Counted from the first letter of the stretch, positions 10,577 to 21,052 are shown. The stretch is DNA of 64,000 nucleotides from Lepisosteus oculatus (GCF_040954835.1 NW_027168298.1:62001-126000), one strand, 5' to 3'. A program made the numbers and translations. The notes: generated by a model not told the origin, from the letters alone.

Positions 10577-10606
10577 TCCCGGGATGCATTTCGGCCTCAT
10601 TTGCAT
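10577..10606 (-). promoter_or_regulatory. Orphan U1 distal sequence element
   Basis: An SPH-like motif TCCCGGGATGCA at 10,577-10,588 and a perfect octamer ATTTGCAT at 10,599-10,606, as upstream of the two complete U1 genes. The U1 gene it would drive is gone: the left arm joins the array 30 bp away. Confidence 0.7.
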
Positions 10607-12139
10607 AACTCCAGACCGGCAGATCGCCACGCAAGCTCGCGACGTGCGCCTGCCACACACCGAACAAACCTTTTCAGCAATTTCCAAAAAACGGGCCTGC
10701 TCGCCTGCCCACAAGGCTCCGTCTCTTACCTGCTCTCCAGAGCCTGCTGCCTTCTGTGCTTTTCTCTCGGCACTGCTGCAGCGCACACAACTCCTGCAGC
10801 GGGAGGGGGGGAGAAAGTTCCCGCGCTCCGCCGCAGGGAAGGCTCGCTCCGTGCGCACACGTCCTTTCGATGCCAGTCCAACAAGTGCTCCGCATTAGCT
10901 GCGTCGGGGCTCCGGCGTGTCGCACCTCACCTCACCTCGCACTGCCCCCTCCTTGAATGTCTGCCGCTGGGCATGCCCCGCTCTCCTCCGCCTTATCTTA
11001 TCGCGTGTGAGCACCGACAATGGCCACAATGCCGGGGAATGGCACCTGTAAAGTGTTAATTGGGGCACAGGAACAGCCCGTCTCGTCTCGGGGGGGCCGG
11101 CTTCAGAGACAATACAGCAAACACAGCGGGGTGGGGGAAGAAGACGACACCACACATGCGGGTACATTCAGCTCCGGCGGGAACGAGACATTTGTCGGTC
11201 TTTTCAAGTGCCGAGAGCCGAGCAATCCTTCACTTGTATCGTTTCTCCCCGGTGACTAGATCTGGCCCTGCGACTCTCGACTGGGCTCACCCCCGGGGCA
11301 GCCCAGCAGGTGTGAGCCTGGCCGGCACCGGATGGGAGATTCCACCCCGGAAAAGCTCCGGTTGCTGCTGCTCCTGCAAGAGGTGTGACTGGGACCAGTA
11401 GGGAGCGCTCACCCTGCGGGCTGTGTGGCTCTCTGACGCCCCAGCCTCCTGATGGCGACACTCTGCTGCACAAACAGAGGTCAAACCGAGGTCCCGACCC
11501 TCCTTGGCCATTAGGAAACCCCAGGGCGTCTCTCAAAAAGAGACGCCGGGGGTGTCCCTCTGGTGTTAGTGCTCCCCTTTACCCATCAGTCGGGGTCTCC
11601 TCCTAATCCCCGTCTCACCTGTAACAATCAATGACGAGGCCCCCCTGTCCGTGAGATTTAGTACTCGCGCAAGAGACCGGGGGCAGAGCGCGAACGCGGT
11701 CCCCCGCCCCCCACAAAGTGCGCGCTCTGGGTCCTGCAACACAGTGGAAGGGCAGCGAGAAGGAGCCTCTTGCTCTGACGCCGCAAGGCCACAAGAGGGC
11801 GGAGGCGCCGTGCGCCCGGCCGACGTGTTGGACCGGTGCGCTTTACGTGCTGAAATAAACACGCGAAAGCCCCGAAATGTTTCCAGAGTGCTGTGCACTG
11901 GAGGATTTTGTCTGGTGAAGACTTGCCTGGTGCTCCTCCGTGCAGATTGTTTGTCCTCCTCCAGTGCGGGACGAGCCAACACAAGGGAGCGCATTCGCCA
12001 ACATCCAGGCACGCAATGCGATTTGGAAAGCAGCTCCTTTCCAAAGAGTTGCACACGAACGATCCTTCAGTCCCGCTCGGGGGGCACGGAACCCCCTCCA
12101 CACACAGCTTCAAGTAGCGAGTCAGGCGCCGGGGCTTTC

Positions 12140-12259
12140 GCTTACGGCCACACCACCCTGAACACGCCCGATCTCGTCTGATCTCGGAAACTAAGCAGCG
12201 TCGGGCCTGGTTAGTACTTGGATGGGAGACTGCCTGGGAATACCAGGTGCTGTAAGCTT
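12140..12259 (+). rRNA. 5S ribosomal RNA, copy 1
   Basis: 120 nt, 5' GCTTACGGCC, 3' CTGTAAGCTT, followed by a short TTTT terminator. It is part of the large ribosomal subunit and is transcribed by Pol III from the internal A/IE/C control region (TFIIIA). Relative to copies 2 and 4, position 51 is A instead of G (GGAAACTAAGC), in the internal promoter and helix III/loop region, so expression may be reduced. Confidence 0.96.
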
Positions 12260-12872
12260 TTGCTCTCCCGGCCAGCAGGGGTTGCCGTTGGTGCCGTAGG
12301 CTTTGGGAGGAAAACCTGCAGGATGGAAAGGTGATCTATAGCCTCATCTCTAGAGATGTTTTGTTGCTGTGGCATGTGTGTGACCCATATTCAAAAAAAA
12401 AAACCCGTCTGTAAAACGAATATCGAAGCTGCCTCTAAATCTGCAAATGAAGATGAGTCGATAAACCACTCATTTTTCGTATAACTAGACATATATTCAT
12501 TTGTTACCGATTTCATTCATTGAGCACGGATACAATAGAGGTACAGCCATTCACTGTTTTACATGTCTGCACTGGTACAGAACCGAGCAATCAGAAAACG
12601 GGTGAAACTGTCTTTAGACTCAGCATACAGTACCGAGGCCCCCCATTACCAAATAAAGGCTAACCTCGATAATCAGCCTAAAGAACGCAGACTACAGCAA
12701 AACGACTGACTTTGAAAAGGGAATGAACGTCCGGAAGGAGTAGTGGAACTAGCTTGAGATGCTTCTCCGGACCCCTAACTAAAAGCCAGCGAGAACCAGC
12801 AGCGGCGTCCACTCCTGTCGAACCGGGATCCTTACGCAGCCACGCAGCTCGTGGTGTCCTAACCCTCCCGTA

Positions 12873-12885
12873 TCTGATTTTGAAC
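12873..12885 (-). promoter_or_regulatory. U1 3' box
   Basis: Reads GTTCAAAATCAGA on the minus strand, 9 nt after the U1 3' end, fitting the snRNA 3' processing signal used by the Integrator complex. Confidence 0.75.
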
Positions 12886-12894
12886 CAAGCACAT

Positions 12895-13058
12895 CAGGGG
12901 AGAGCGCGAACCCAGTCCCCCACTACCAGAAATTATGCAGTCGAGATTCCCACATTTGGGGAATTCGCAGGGGTCAGCACAGCCGGAGTGCAATGGCCGA
13001 GCCTCGCCCTGGGTGAACCTCCTTCTTGATCAAGGTATCTCCCCTGCCAGGTAAGTAT
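12895..13058 (-). ncRNA. U1 snRNA gene, copy 1
   Basis: 164 nt, the vertebrate length. The 5' end ATACTTACCTGGCAGGGG holds the 5' splice-site recognition sequence; the stem-loop 2 loop TTGCACTCC and the Sm site AATTTCTGG are present; the 3' end is CTCTCCCCTG. Stem-loop 4 has a C-to-G change (GGGTTCGCGC in place of GCGTTCGCGC) that breaks one pair. The gene is transcribed by Pol II towards the 5S gene. A distal element lies about 200 bp upstream at 13,250-13,279. Confidence 0.95.
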
Positions 13059-13249
13059 GAGTTAAACAGGCCCCTGCAAGCGGCCCGCACCCACAGCACA
13101 AATCGCGCAGCCTAGGCCACCTCCTCCTGCTGGGCCCACTCTTTCACACACTCACACGCCACACTAACACTCAAAAGTGTGGGCAAAACGAGAAAACGAG
13201 CGCGCCGTTTCCTACACATCTGCAGTCGCCGTTGCGCATTCGCAGCATG

Positions 13250-13279
13250 TCCCGGGATGCAATTCGGCCTCATTTGCAT
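13250..13279 (-). promoter_or_regulatory. U1 distal sequence element (SPH + octamer)
   Basis: SPH-like TCCCGGGATGCA at 13,250-13,261 and octamer ATTTGCAT at 13,272-13,279, 190-220 bp upstream of U1 copy 1: the classic snRNA enhancer position for ZNF143 and Oct-1. I could not fix the proximal element with confidence. Confidence 0.7.
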
Positions 13280-14813
13280 AACTCCAGACCGGCAGATCGC
13301 CACGCAAGCTCGCGACGTGCACCTGCCACACACCGAACAAACCTTTTCAGCAATTTCCAAAAAACGGGCCTGCTCGCCTGCCCACAAGGCTCCGTCTCTT
13401 ACCTGCTCTCCAGAGCCTGCTGCCTTCTGTGCTTTTCTCTCGGCACCGCTGCAGTGCACACAACTCCTGCAGCGGGAGGGGGGGAGAAAGTTCCCGCGCT
13501 CCGCCGCAGGGAAGGCTCGCTCCGTGCGCACACGTCCTTTCGATGCCAGTCCAACAAGTGCTCCGCATTAGCTGCGTCGGGGCTCCGGCGTGTCGCACCT
13601 CACCTCACCTCGCACTGCCCCCTCCTTGAATGTCTGCCGCTGGGCATGCCCCGCTCTCCTCCGCCTTATCTTATCGCGTGTGAGCACCGACAATGGCCAC
13701 AATGCCGGGGAATGGCACCTGTAAAGTGTTAATTGGGGCACAGGAACAGCCCGTCTCGTCTCGGGGGGGCCGGCTTCAGAGACAATACAGCAAACACAGC
13801 GGGGCGGGGGAAGAAGACGACACCACACATGCGGGTACATTCAGCTCCGGCGGGAACGAGACATTTGTCGGTCTTTTCAAGTGCCGAGAGCCGAGCAATC
13901 CTTCACTTGTATCGTTTCTCCCCGGTGACTAGATCTGGCCCTGCGACTCTCGACTGGGCTCACCCCCGGGGCAGCCCAGCAGGTGTGAGCCTGGCCGGCA
14001 CCCGGATGGGAGATTCCACCCCGGAAAAGCTCCGGTTGCTGCTGCTCCTGCAAGAGGTGTGACTGGGACCAGTAGGGAGCGCTCACCCTGCAGGCTGTGT
14101 GGCTCTCTTACGCCCCAGCCTCCTGATGGCGACACTCTGCTGCACAAACAGAGGTCAAACCGAGGTCCCGACCCTCCTTGGCCATTAGGAAACCCCAGGG
14201 CGTCTCTCAAAAAGAGACGCCGGGGGTGTCCCTCTGGTGTTAGTGCTCCCCTTTACCCATCAGTCGGGGTCTCCTCCTAATCCCCGTCTCACCTGTAACA
14301 ATCAATGACGAGGCCCCCCTGTCCGTGAGATTTAGTACTCGCGCAAGAGACCGGGGGCAGAGCGTGAACGTGGTCCCCCGCCCCCCACAAAGTGCGCGCT
14401 CCGGGTCCTGCAACACAGCGGAAGGGCAGCGAGAAGGAGCCTCTTGCTCTGACGCCGCAAGGCCACAAGAGGGCGGAGGCGCCGTGCGCCCGGCCGACGT
14501 GTTGGACCGGTGCGCTTTACGTGCTGAAATAAACACGCGAAAGCCCCGAAATGTTTCCAGAGTGCTGTGCACTGGAGGTTTTTGTCTGGTGAAGACTTGC
14601 CTGGTGCTCCTCCGTGCAGATTGTTTGTCCTCCTCCAGTGCGGGACGAGCCAACACAAGGGAGCGCATTCGCCAACATCCAGGCACGCAATGCGATTTGG
14701 AAAGCAGCTCCTTTCCAAAGAGTTGCACACGAACGATCCTTCAGTCCCGCTCGGGGGGCACGGAACCCCCGCCACACACAGCTTCAAGTAGCGAGTCAGG
14801 CGCCAGGGCTTTC

Positions 14814-14933
14814 GCTTACGGCCACACCACCCTGAACACGCCCGATCTCGTCTGATCTCGGAAGCTAAGCAGCGTCGGGCCTGGTTAGTACTTGGATGGG
14901 AGACTGCCTGGGAATACCAGGTGCTGTAAGCTT
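14814..14933 (+). rRNA. 5S ribosomal RNA, copy 2
   Basis: 120 nt with no departures from the consensus shared by the copies in this window, including GGAAGCTAAGCAGCGTCGG in the internal promoter. TTTT follows. The best 5S candidate in the array. Confidence 0.97.
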
Positions 14934-15546
14934 TTGCTCTCCCGGCCAGCAGGGGTCGCCGTTGGTGCCGTAGGCTTTGGGAGGAAAACCTGCAGGATGG
15001 AAAGGTGATCTATAGCCTCATCTCTAGAGATGTTTTGTTGCTGTGGCATGTGTGTGACCCATATTCAAAAAAAAAAACCCGTCTGTAAAACGAATATCGA
15101 AGCTGCCTCTAAATCTGCAAATGAAGATGAGTCGATAAACCACTCGTTTTTCGTATAACTAGACATATATTCATTTGTTACCGATTTCATTCATTGAGCA
15201 CGGATACAATAGAGGTACAGCCATTCACTGTTTGACATGTCTGCACTGGTACAGAACCGAGCAATCAGAAAACGGGTGAAACTGTCTTAAGACTCAGCAT
15301 ACAGTACCGAGGCCCCCCATGACCAAATAAAGGCTAACCTCGATAATCAGCCTAAAGAACGCAGACTACAGCAAAACGACTGACTTTGAAAAGGGAATGA
15401 ACGTCCGGAAGGAGTAGTGGAACTAGCTTGAGATGCTTCTCCGGACCCCTAACTAAAAGCCAGCGAGAACCAGCAGCGGCGTCCACTCCTGTCGAACCGG
15501 GATCCTTACGCAGCCACGCAGCTCGTGGTGTCCTAACCCTCCCGTA

Positions 15547-15559
15547 TCTGATTTTGGAC
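15547..15559 (-). promoter_or_regulatory. U1 3' box, copy 2
   Basis: GTCCAAAATCAGA on the minus strand, 9 nt downstream of U1 copy 2. Confidence 0.7.
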
Positions 15560-15568
15560 CAAGCACAT

Positions 15569-15732
15569 CAGGGGAGAGCGCGAACGCAGTCCCCCACTTC
15601 TAGAAATTATGCAGTCGAGATTCCCACATTTGGGGAATTCGCAGGGGTCAACACAGCCGGAGTGCAATGGCCGAGCCTCGCCCTGGGTGAACCTCCTTCT
15701 TGATCAAGGTATCTCCCCTGCCAGGTAAGTAT
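15569..15732 (-). ncRNA. U1 snRNA gene, copy 2
   Basis: 164 nt, identical in plan to copy 1. Stem-loop 4 is intact (GCGTTCGCGC), but the stretch after the Sm core reads AATTTCTAGAAGTGG where copy 1 has AATTTCTGGTAGTGG. The two U1 genes thus differ in functional 3' elements. The promoter contains a 21-bp insertion, relative to copy 1, between the gene and the distal element. Confidence 0.95.
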
Positions 15733-15943
15733 GAGTTAAACAGGCCCCTGCAAGCGGCCCGCACCCACAGCACAAATCGCGCAGCCTAGGCCACCTCCTC
15801 GCCCCGCACGCCACCGCCTCCTGCTGGGCCCACTCTTTCACACACTCACACGCCACACTAACACTCAAAAGTGTGGGCAAAACGAGAAAACGAGCGCGCC
15901 GTTTCCTACACATCTGCAGTCGCCGTTGCGCATTCGCAGCATG

Positions 15944-15973
15944 TCCCGGGATGCAATTTGGCCTCATTTGCAT
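15944..15973 (-). promoter_or_regulatory. U1 distal sequence element, copy 2
   Basis: SPH-like TCCCGGGATGCA at 15,944-15,955 and octamer ATTTGCAT at 15,966-15,973, about 20 bp further from its U1 than in copy 1. Confidence 0.7.
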
Positions 15974-17538
15974 AACTCCAGACCGGCAGATCGCCACGCA
16001 AGCTCGCGACGTGCGCCTGCCACACACCGAACAAACCTTTTCAGCAATTTCCAAAAAACGGGCCTGCTCGCCTGCCCACAAGGCTCCGTCTCTTACCTGC
16101 TCTCCAGAGCCTGCTGCCTTCTGTGCTTTTCTCTCGGCACCGCTGCAGTGCACACAACTCCTGCAGCGGGAGGGGGGGAGAAAGTTCCCGCGCTCCGCCG
16201 CAGGGAAGGCTCGCTCCGTGCGCACACGTCCTTTCGATGCCAGTCCAACAAGTGCTCCGCATTAGCTGCGTCGGGGCTCCGGCGTGTCGCACCTCACCTC
16301 ACCTCGCACTGCCCCCTCCTTGAATGTCTGCCCCTGGGCATGCCCCGCTCTCCTCCGCCTTATCTTACCGCGTGTGAGCACCGACAATGGCCACAATGCC
16401 GGGGAATGGCACCTGTAAAGTGTTAATTGGGGCACAGGAACAGCCCGTCTCGTCTCGGGGGGGCCGGCTTCAGAGACAATACAGCAAACACAGCGGGGCG
16501 GGGGAAGAAGACGACACCACACATGCGGGTACATTCAGCTCCGGCGGGAACGAGACATTTGTCGGTCTTTTCAAGTGCCGAGAGCCGAGCAATCCTTCAC
16601 TTGTATCGTTTCTCCCCGGTGACTAGATCTGGCCCTGCGACTCTCGACTGGGCTCACCCCCGGGGCAGCCCAGCAGGTGTGAGCCTGGCCGGCACCCGGA
16701 TGGGAGATTCCACCCCGGAAAAGCTCCGGTTGCTGCTGCTCCTGCAAGAGGTGTGACTGGGACCAGTAGGGAGCGCTCACCCTGCGGGCTGTGTGGCTCT
16801 CTTACGCCCCAGCCTCCTGATGGCGACACTCTGCTGCACAAACAGGCGCCGTCCTTCGGGGGAGGCGTCAAACCGAGGTCCCGACCCTCCTTGGCCATTA
16901 GGAAACCCCAGGGCGTCTCTCAAAAAGAGACGCCGGGGGTGTCCCTCTGGTGTTAGTGCTCCCCTTTACCCATCAGTCGGGGTCTCCTCCTAATCCCCGT
17001 CTCACCTGTAACAATCAATGACGAGGCCCCCCTGTCCGTGAGATTTAGTACTCGCGCAAGAGACCGGGGGCAGAGCGCGAACGCGGTCCCCGCCCCCCAC
17101 AAAGTGCGCGCTCCGGGTTCCCTCTCGGGGCCCTGCAACACAGCGGAAGGGCAGCGAGAAGGAGCCTCTTGCTCTGACGCCGCAAGGCCACAAGAGGGCG
17201 GAGGCGCCGGGCGCCCGGCCGACGTGTTGGACCGGTGCGCTTTACGTGCTGAAATAAACACGCGAAAGCCCCGAAATGTTTCCAGAGTGCTGTGCACTGG
17301 AGGTTTTTGTCTGGTGAAGACTTGCCTGGTGCTCCTCCGTGCAGATTGTTTGTCCTCCTCCAGTGCGGGATGAGCCAACACAAGGGAGCGCATTCGCCAA
17401 CATCCAGGCACGCAATGCGATTTGGAAAGCAGCTCCTTTCCAAAGAGTTGCACACGAACGATCCTTCAGTCCCGCTCGGGGGGCACGGAACCCCCGCCAC
17501 ACACAGCTTCAAGTAGCGAGTCAGGCGCCGGGGCTTTC

Positions 17539-17658
17539 GCTTACGGCCACACCACCCTGAACATGCCCGATCTCGTCTGATTTCGGAAGCTAAGCAGCGT
17601 CGGGCCTGGTTAGTACTTGGATGGGAGACTGCCTGGGAATACCAGGTGCTGTAAGCTT
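17539..17658 (+). rRNA. 5S ribosomal RNA, copy 3
   Basis: 120 nt with two C-to-T changes relative to copy 2 (ACATGCCC for ACACGCCC and GATTTCGG for GATCTCGG). The TTTT terminator is kept. It lies next to the broken end of the array, and its U1 partner is missing. Confidence 0.94.
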
Positions 17659-18030
17659 TTGCTCTCCCAGCCAGCAGGGGTCGCCGTTGGTGCCGTAGGC
17701 TTTGGGAGGAAAACCTGCAGGATGGAAAGGTGATCTATAGCCTCATCTCTAGAGATGTTTTGTTGCTGTGGCATGTGTGTGACCCATATTCAAAAAAAAA
17801 AAACCCGTCTGTAAAACGAATATCGAAGCTGCCTCTAAATCTGCAAATGAAGATGAGTCGATAAACCACTCGTTTTTCGTATAACTAGACATATATTCAT
17901 TTGTTACCGATTTCATTCATTGAGCACGGATACAATAGAGGTACAGCCATTCACTGTTTGACATGTCTGCACTGGTACAGAACCGAGCAATCAGAAAACG
18001 GGTGAAACTGTCTTTAGACTCAGCATACAG

Positions 18031-18051
18031 TAACCACTCGGCCACCTCGTC
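18031..18051 (-). pseudogene. tRNA-Ser(GCT) 5' stub at the array breakpoint
   Basis: Only the first 21 nt of tRNA-Ser (acceptor strand and half of the D arm) remain, fused to 5S/U1 spacer. The spacer would continue CAGTACCGAGG (see 12,629), so the join has a 2-4 bp overlap. Confidence 0.85.
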
Positions 18052-18430
18052 TAGGAAACTGGGCTGTCCTGACATGGGTTGGCGCACTCCAGTTGATCTT
18101 TTTCTTTTTTTTCCCTCATACTCGAGGGTCATTTTCCTGTTCCACATGCGATTTCAACATTTTCCTTGGGAGATGTCAAGCCAGCAAGCCACTGCTGTGG
18201 TTCAGTGGCCAGTGTGGAGTTCAGTGGCCCTGTTGTACACAGAAAGCACATTGAGCTCCTTGGACATGAAAAGTTCCAGATAAAAGCCATTTGTCATCCT
18301 TTCTCTTGGTGTCGATGTTGCTATTGTATGTAAAGGTGGCAACTTGCTCAGCGAGCAGGCGGAGCACACACCGAATGCAGATGTGTCTGAGTGGTGTGTC
18401 CAAGTGCCTGCAAAAGGACAGCACTCCCGG
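18052..18430. repeat. Spacer of the tRNA block, copy 3
   Basis: Close copy of 7,966-8,345; no gene seen. Confidence 0.75.
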
Positions 18431-18504
18431 GGCGCCGTGGCTTAGTTGGTTAAAGCGCCTGTCTAGTAAACAGAAAATCCTGGGTCCGAATCCCAGCGGT
18501 GCCT
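18431..18504 (+). tRNA. tRNA-Thr(AGT), second copy
   Basis: 74 nt, acceptor GGCGCCG/CGGTGCC, anticodon loop CTAGTAA, discriminator T, then TTTTTT. One base differs after the anticodon stem (CAGAAAATCC). Likely functional. Confidence 0.95.
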
Positions 18505-19357
18505 TTTTTTGTTCTGTGTTCTCGAACAGAACTGGTCATTATGGACAACCGCATACGTCTAGACTTAATTAAATGCAAGTATTCATTTCCTGTCTTGAAC
18601 GACTTGTTTTTCTTAAAATGGATGCAACTTGCAAAACATGAAATACAAACCTCGCTAATCAGCGCTCGCGGCTGGCAAAAAAAAAAGAAGTCAGCAATGT
18701 TTTTTTCTTTAACCTTAAGCCTGCTAATGGAGAAGAACCTAGTCGCCACATCACATACATCCGTTTCAACGATAAGAAGGTAACAACTATCCTCACTCCA
18801 GAGTAAATCTCACGTTGAGGGCATATTTTTTTCCACTTTACCATGAGTCGGGCTCAGCTTCACAGAGGCGAGAGCAGAGCAATGAGGTCAGGGGGATAGG
18901 GGAGTCACACGCTGGCGGTTTGAACACGCGGAAGATCACTGAGGGATCCACAGTATGTGGACCCTCCGTGCGCCATCATTCCACACTCCAGGCGCTTTTA
19001 TGATGACAGAGTCAAGTTCAGGTACTTTGCTTGATGGAGGAAGCTCATTTCGGACTCTGTGATCTTCTCACCTGGAAAGTTCTGCTGTACTACTACAAGA
19101 GAGAAGTAGAGTCTGGAGGAAGGGACAATTTTATTATGCTTTGGAAGGTAATGTTTTTTTTTTCTTTGAAATCGAAATGAATCAGAATATCAGTGCAAAA
19201 GACAAACTCTTGGTTTGGTTTAAAGAGATATGGTTTTAAAACAGACAAAATGTAGAAAACAGGTGTTTCTCACTTTTGGAAAAGAATGGACCGGGGGTAA
19301 TATTTTACTAGTTGCAGTGCTAAGCTCACTGGATTACAGCCCTGCAGTGTCATATGA
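18505..19357. repeat. Spacer of the tRNA block with internal deletion
   Basis: Parallel to 8,420-9,570 but missing internal sequence: for example AGAAG at 18,735 joins AACCTAGTCG, skipping about 0.1 kb, and the stretch corresponding to 9,024-9,220 is also lost. No gene seen. Confidence 0.7.
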
Positions 19358-19430
19358 GGGCCAGTGGTGCAATGGATAATGTGTCTGACTATGGATTAGG
19401 AGTTTGGAGGTTCGACTCCTGCCTGGCGCT
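19358..19430 (+). tRNA. tRNA-Arg-like gene with ATG anticodon
   Basis: 73 nt starting GGGCCAGTGGTGCAATGG, the tRNA-Arg(ACG) body. The anticodon loop CTATGGA reads ATG, which would be a His codon reader. The T loop TTCGACT is normal, the T stem has one mismatch and the acceptor one. A T-run follows within 10 nt. A and B boxes are recognisable, so it may be transcribed, but the stem damage suggests decay. Confidence 0.78.
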
Positions 19431-20360
19431 GGTTGTTTTTAAACACATCAGCCTACTCCCTAAGTAGTCTGTGCTACTTACTGCATTGTAATCGTACCCA
19501 GTAAGAGATTTCCTTCATGTAAATGAACTGCACCTGACAGCTTTAGAAAAACACCTGGGCTCAGTACGGTGCTGAGAGCTCAAGTTGTGTATAATGTAAT
19601 AATTTAAGTAGAATAGATTCTAATAATATAATGATCCAGTGTGTTGCACTACTTCACTGCTTCACTGCTCTATGCCGTCTGGAAATAAATCCTCAGACAA
19701 CTTACTGCCCTGGGCATGTACCAATAAATTACAGGAGCACATCTATATATCACTGCATTGAAGCAGGAGACACAATCACTGCAAATACATCCTAAATACA
19801 GTGTTCCAGCACCTTTGACCTCATCCAGAACGTATCATTTCTTGAAAGGAATTGCTGTCCGAATGCACATCTGAATCCCAAACAGAATCTCTAGTAAAAT
19901 ACGATCATTTGTGAAACAGGTAAATGTCTCAGGGGCCCATTCCTCATTCTCAAGACACATGTATGCAGTACGTACATCATGCATTGAGCAATAGGGATTA
20001 AAGACACCACAGGTAAGGTTAGAAGACATTCTGACTATATTCTAAAATATTGGACTCATATTCTTATGATGGCAGACATGATGCTGTGTTTAAAACCGGG
20101 GTTAATGGACATTATATGACTGTCAATTCTGTTTTGTTTTGGAGACTCTTGGCTGCCTATGTGGTACAGTGCAGCGTGAAGAAAACATTTTCCAAAACTG
20201 TGTCAGCTCAAAAGTTGTAAGAAAATCTTTCCAGCTGCTTTAACTCTCTTCATTTTTGTCATTTAATTGTCTGTCGGCACTATGTAGCAGCGTTGCATGA
20301 CAACCCATCTCACCACGGAAAGGAACCTAACAGCTTTTGTAAGAGAGGAGAAAAGGACCT
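19431..20360. repeat. Spacer, composite of two parts of the tRNA block
   Basis: Up to about 19,580 it follows 9,640-9,793; it then switches to sequence seen at 5,052-5,835. The switch occurs at a shared CTCA. Confidence 0.7.
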
Positions 20361-20426
20361 GGCCCGTACGGGACTCGAACCTACAACCTTGGTGTTATTA
20401 GCTCTAACCAACTGAGCTAACCAGCC
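20361..20426 (-). pseudogene. tRNA-Ile pseudogene, anticodon stem deletion
   Basis: Body and T arm match tRNA-Ile(AAT), but about 7 nt of the 5' anticodon stem are missing (GTTAGAGC joins TAATAACACC), leaving 66 nt. The anticodon arm cannot form. It is the third copy of the Ile gene at 5,836 and 56,908. Confidence 0.85.
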
Positions 20427-20699
20427 TCACGACAGCAATCCTCTCTGTGCTGCAAAAAATCGAACTCAGGGAATTTCTTTTGCCCTCCTTTGAATTGAAA
20501 GCCGTGTAATTCAGTGTACGGGCTTTCTCGTGCAGTTTTATAGTTCTTGTAACCCAAATCCTACACTGGCGTGAAGTGACCCCCCATTTCACAGCATTTT
20601 TCAGCTGATTTAAAATGTACCTAAAGGAGAAGCATTATTGAAGACCATCAATTACCAAGAGCTTTTGTCAAAGGTTTTGGTGGTCATTTTGAATGACCA
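20427..20699. other. Unassigned sequence
   Basis: Not seen elsewhere in the window and no gene found. Confidence 0.5.
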
Positions 20700-20945
20700 C
20701 AGAGCGCTGTGACCTCAGTTTTACATCTCATCCAAGAGACAGCGCCCTTTTACAACACAGCATCTCCGTCACTATGCTGGGGCATTGGGACCCGCACAGA
20801 CCTCAGGGTGAGCGCCCCCCCGCCGGCACCATTAACACCGCTTCCAGCTGGAAACTTTGTTTTTCCCTGTAGCTCACCCTCATCCGGGTACTGACCTGGC
20901 TCACCTGCTTAGCTTCAGTGGGTTTTCAGTTGCGAGTTGCAAGGG
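20700..20945 (-). repeat. 5S-rRNA-derived SINE
   Basis: On the minus strand the head (about 20,922 down to 20,876) reads like diverged 5S rRNA with GCTAAGCAGG and a GTCAGTACCCGGATGAG-type segment, matching the 5S internal promoter region. The body (20,750-20,830: CACTATGCTGGGGCATTGGG, then a GC-rich GTGAGCGCCCC tract) is a common type of fish repeat. This fits the SINE3 class, whose Pol III head comes from 5S rRNA. It is old and the tail is not clear. Confidence 0.65.
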
Positions 20946-20981
20946 GATGCAAGTGATGGAGCCGCTCGCTGCAAAAGCCAC

Positions 20982-21052
20982 TGCTTTGGCTGGGAATCGA
21001 ACCCGAGCCTCCCGCATGAGAAGCGAGAATTCTACCACTGAACCAACAATGC
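20982..21052 (-). tRNA. tRNA with glycine body but CTC anticodon
   Basis: 71 nt, 5' GCATTGTTGGTTCAGTGGTAG, the vertebrate tRNA-Gly body. The anticodon stem CTCGC/GCGGG is intact and the loop is TTCTCAT, so the anticodon is CTC (Glu) rather than CCC or GCC. The T loop TTCGATT is normal. The acceptor has two mismatches and the T stem one. TTTT lies within 12 nt downstream. Either a decaying Gly(CCC) gene or an anticodon-shifted tRNA. Confidence 0.8.

Larger units (their letters stand above)
10547..18030. repeat. Tandem array of linked 5S rRNA-U1 snRNA units (about 2.7 kb each)
   Basis: 5S starts at 12,140, 14,814 and 17,539 give unit lengths of 2,674 and 2,725 bp. Each complete unit has 5S on plus and, about 640 bp later, U1 on minus, so they converge; U1 and the next 5S diverge. 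The array starts inside a U1 distal promoter (its U1 is missing) and ends in spacer just before where the third U1 would lie. GC-rich spacer (10,600-12,100 and equivalents) has many long open frames on both strands with no recognisable protein; they follow from GC content and repetition. Units are nearly identical by eye, which suggests recent homogenisation. Confidence 0.95.

Noticed and set aside
10559-12181. Many long open frames on both strands in the 5S/U1 spacer, repeated in each unit
   Set aside because: GC-rich sequence with few stops; the frames overlap on both strands and carry no recognisable protein.
13131-13157. GTGTGTGAAAGAGTGGGC-like U1 proximal element
   Set aside because: It resembles a vertebrate U1 proximal element, but lies 75-100 bp upstream in copy 1 and 21 bp further in copy 2, not the fixed position near -55; not claimed.
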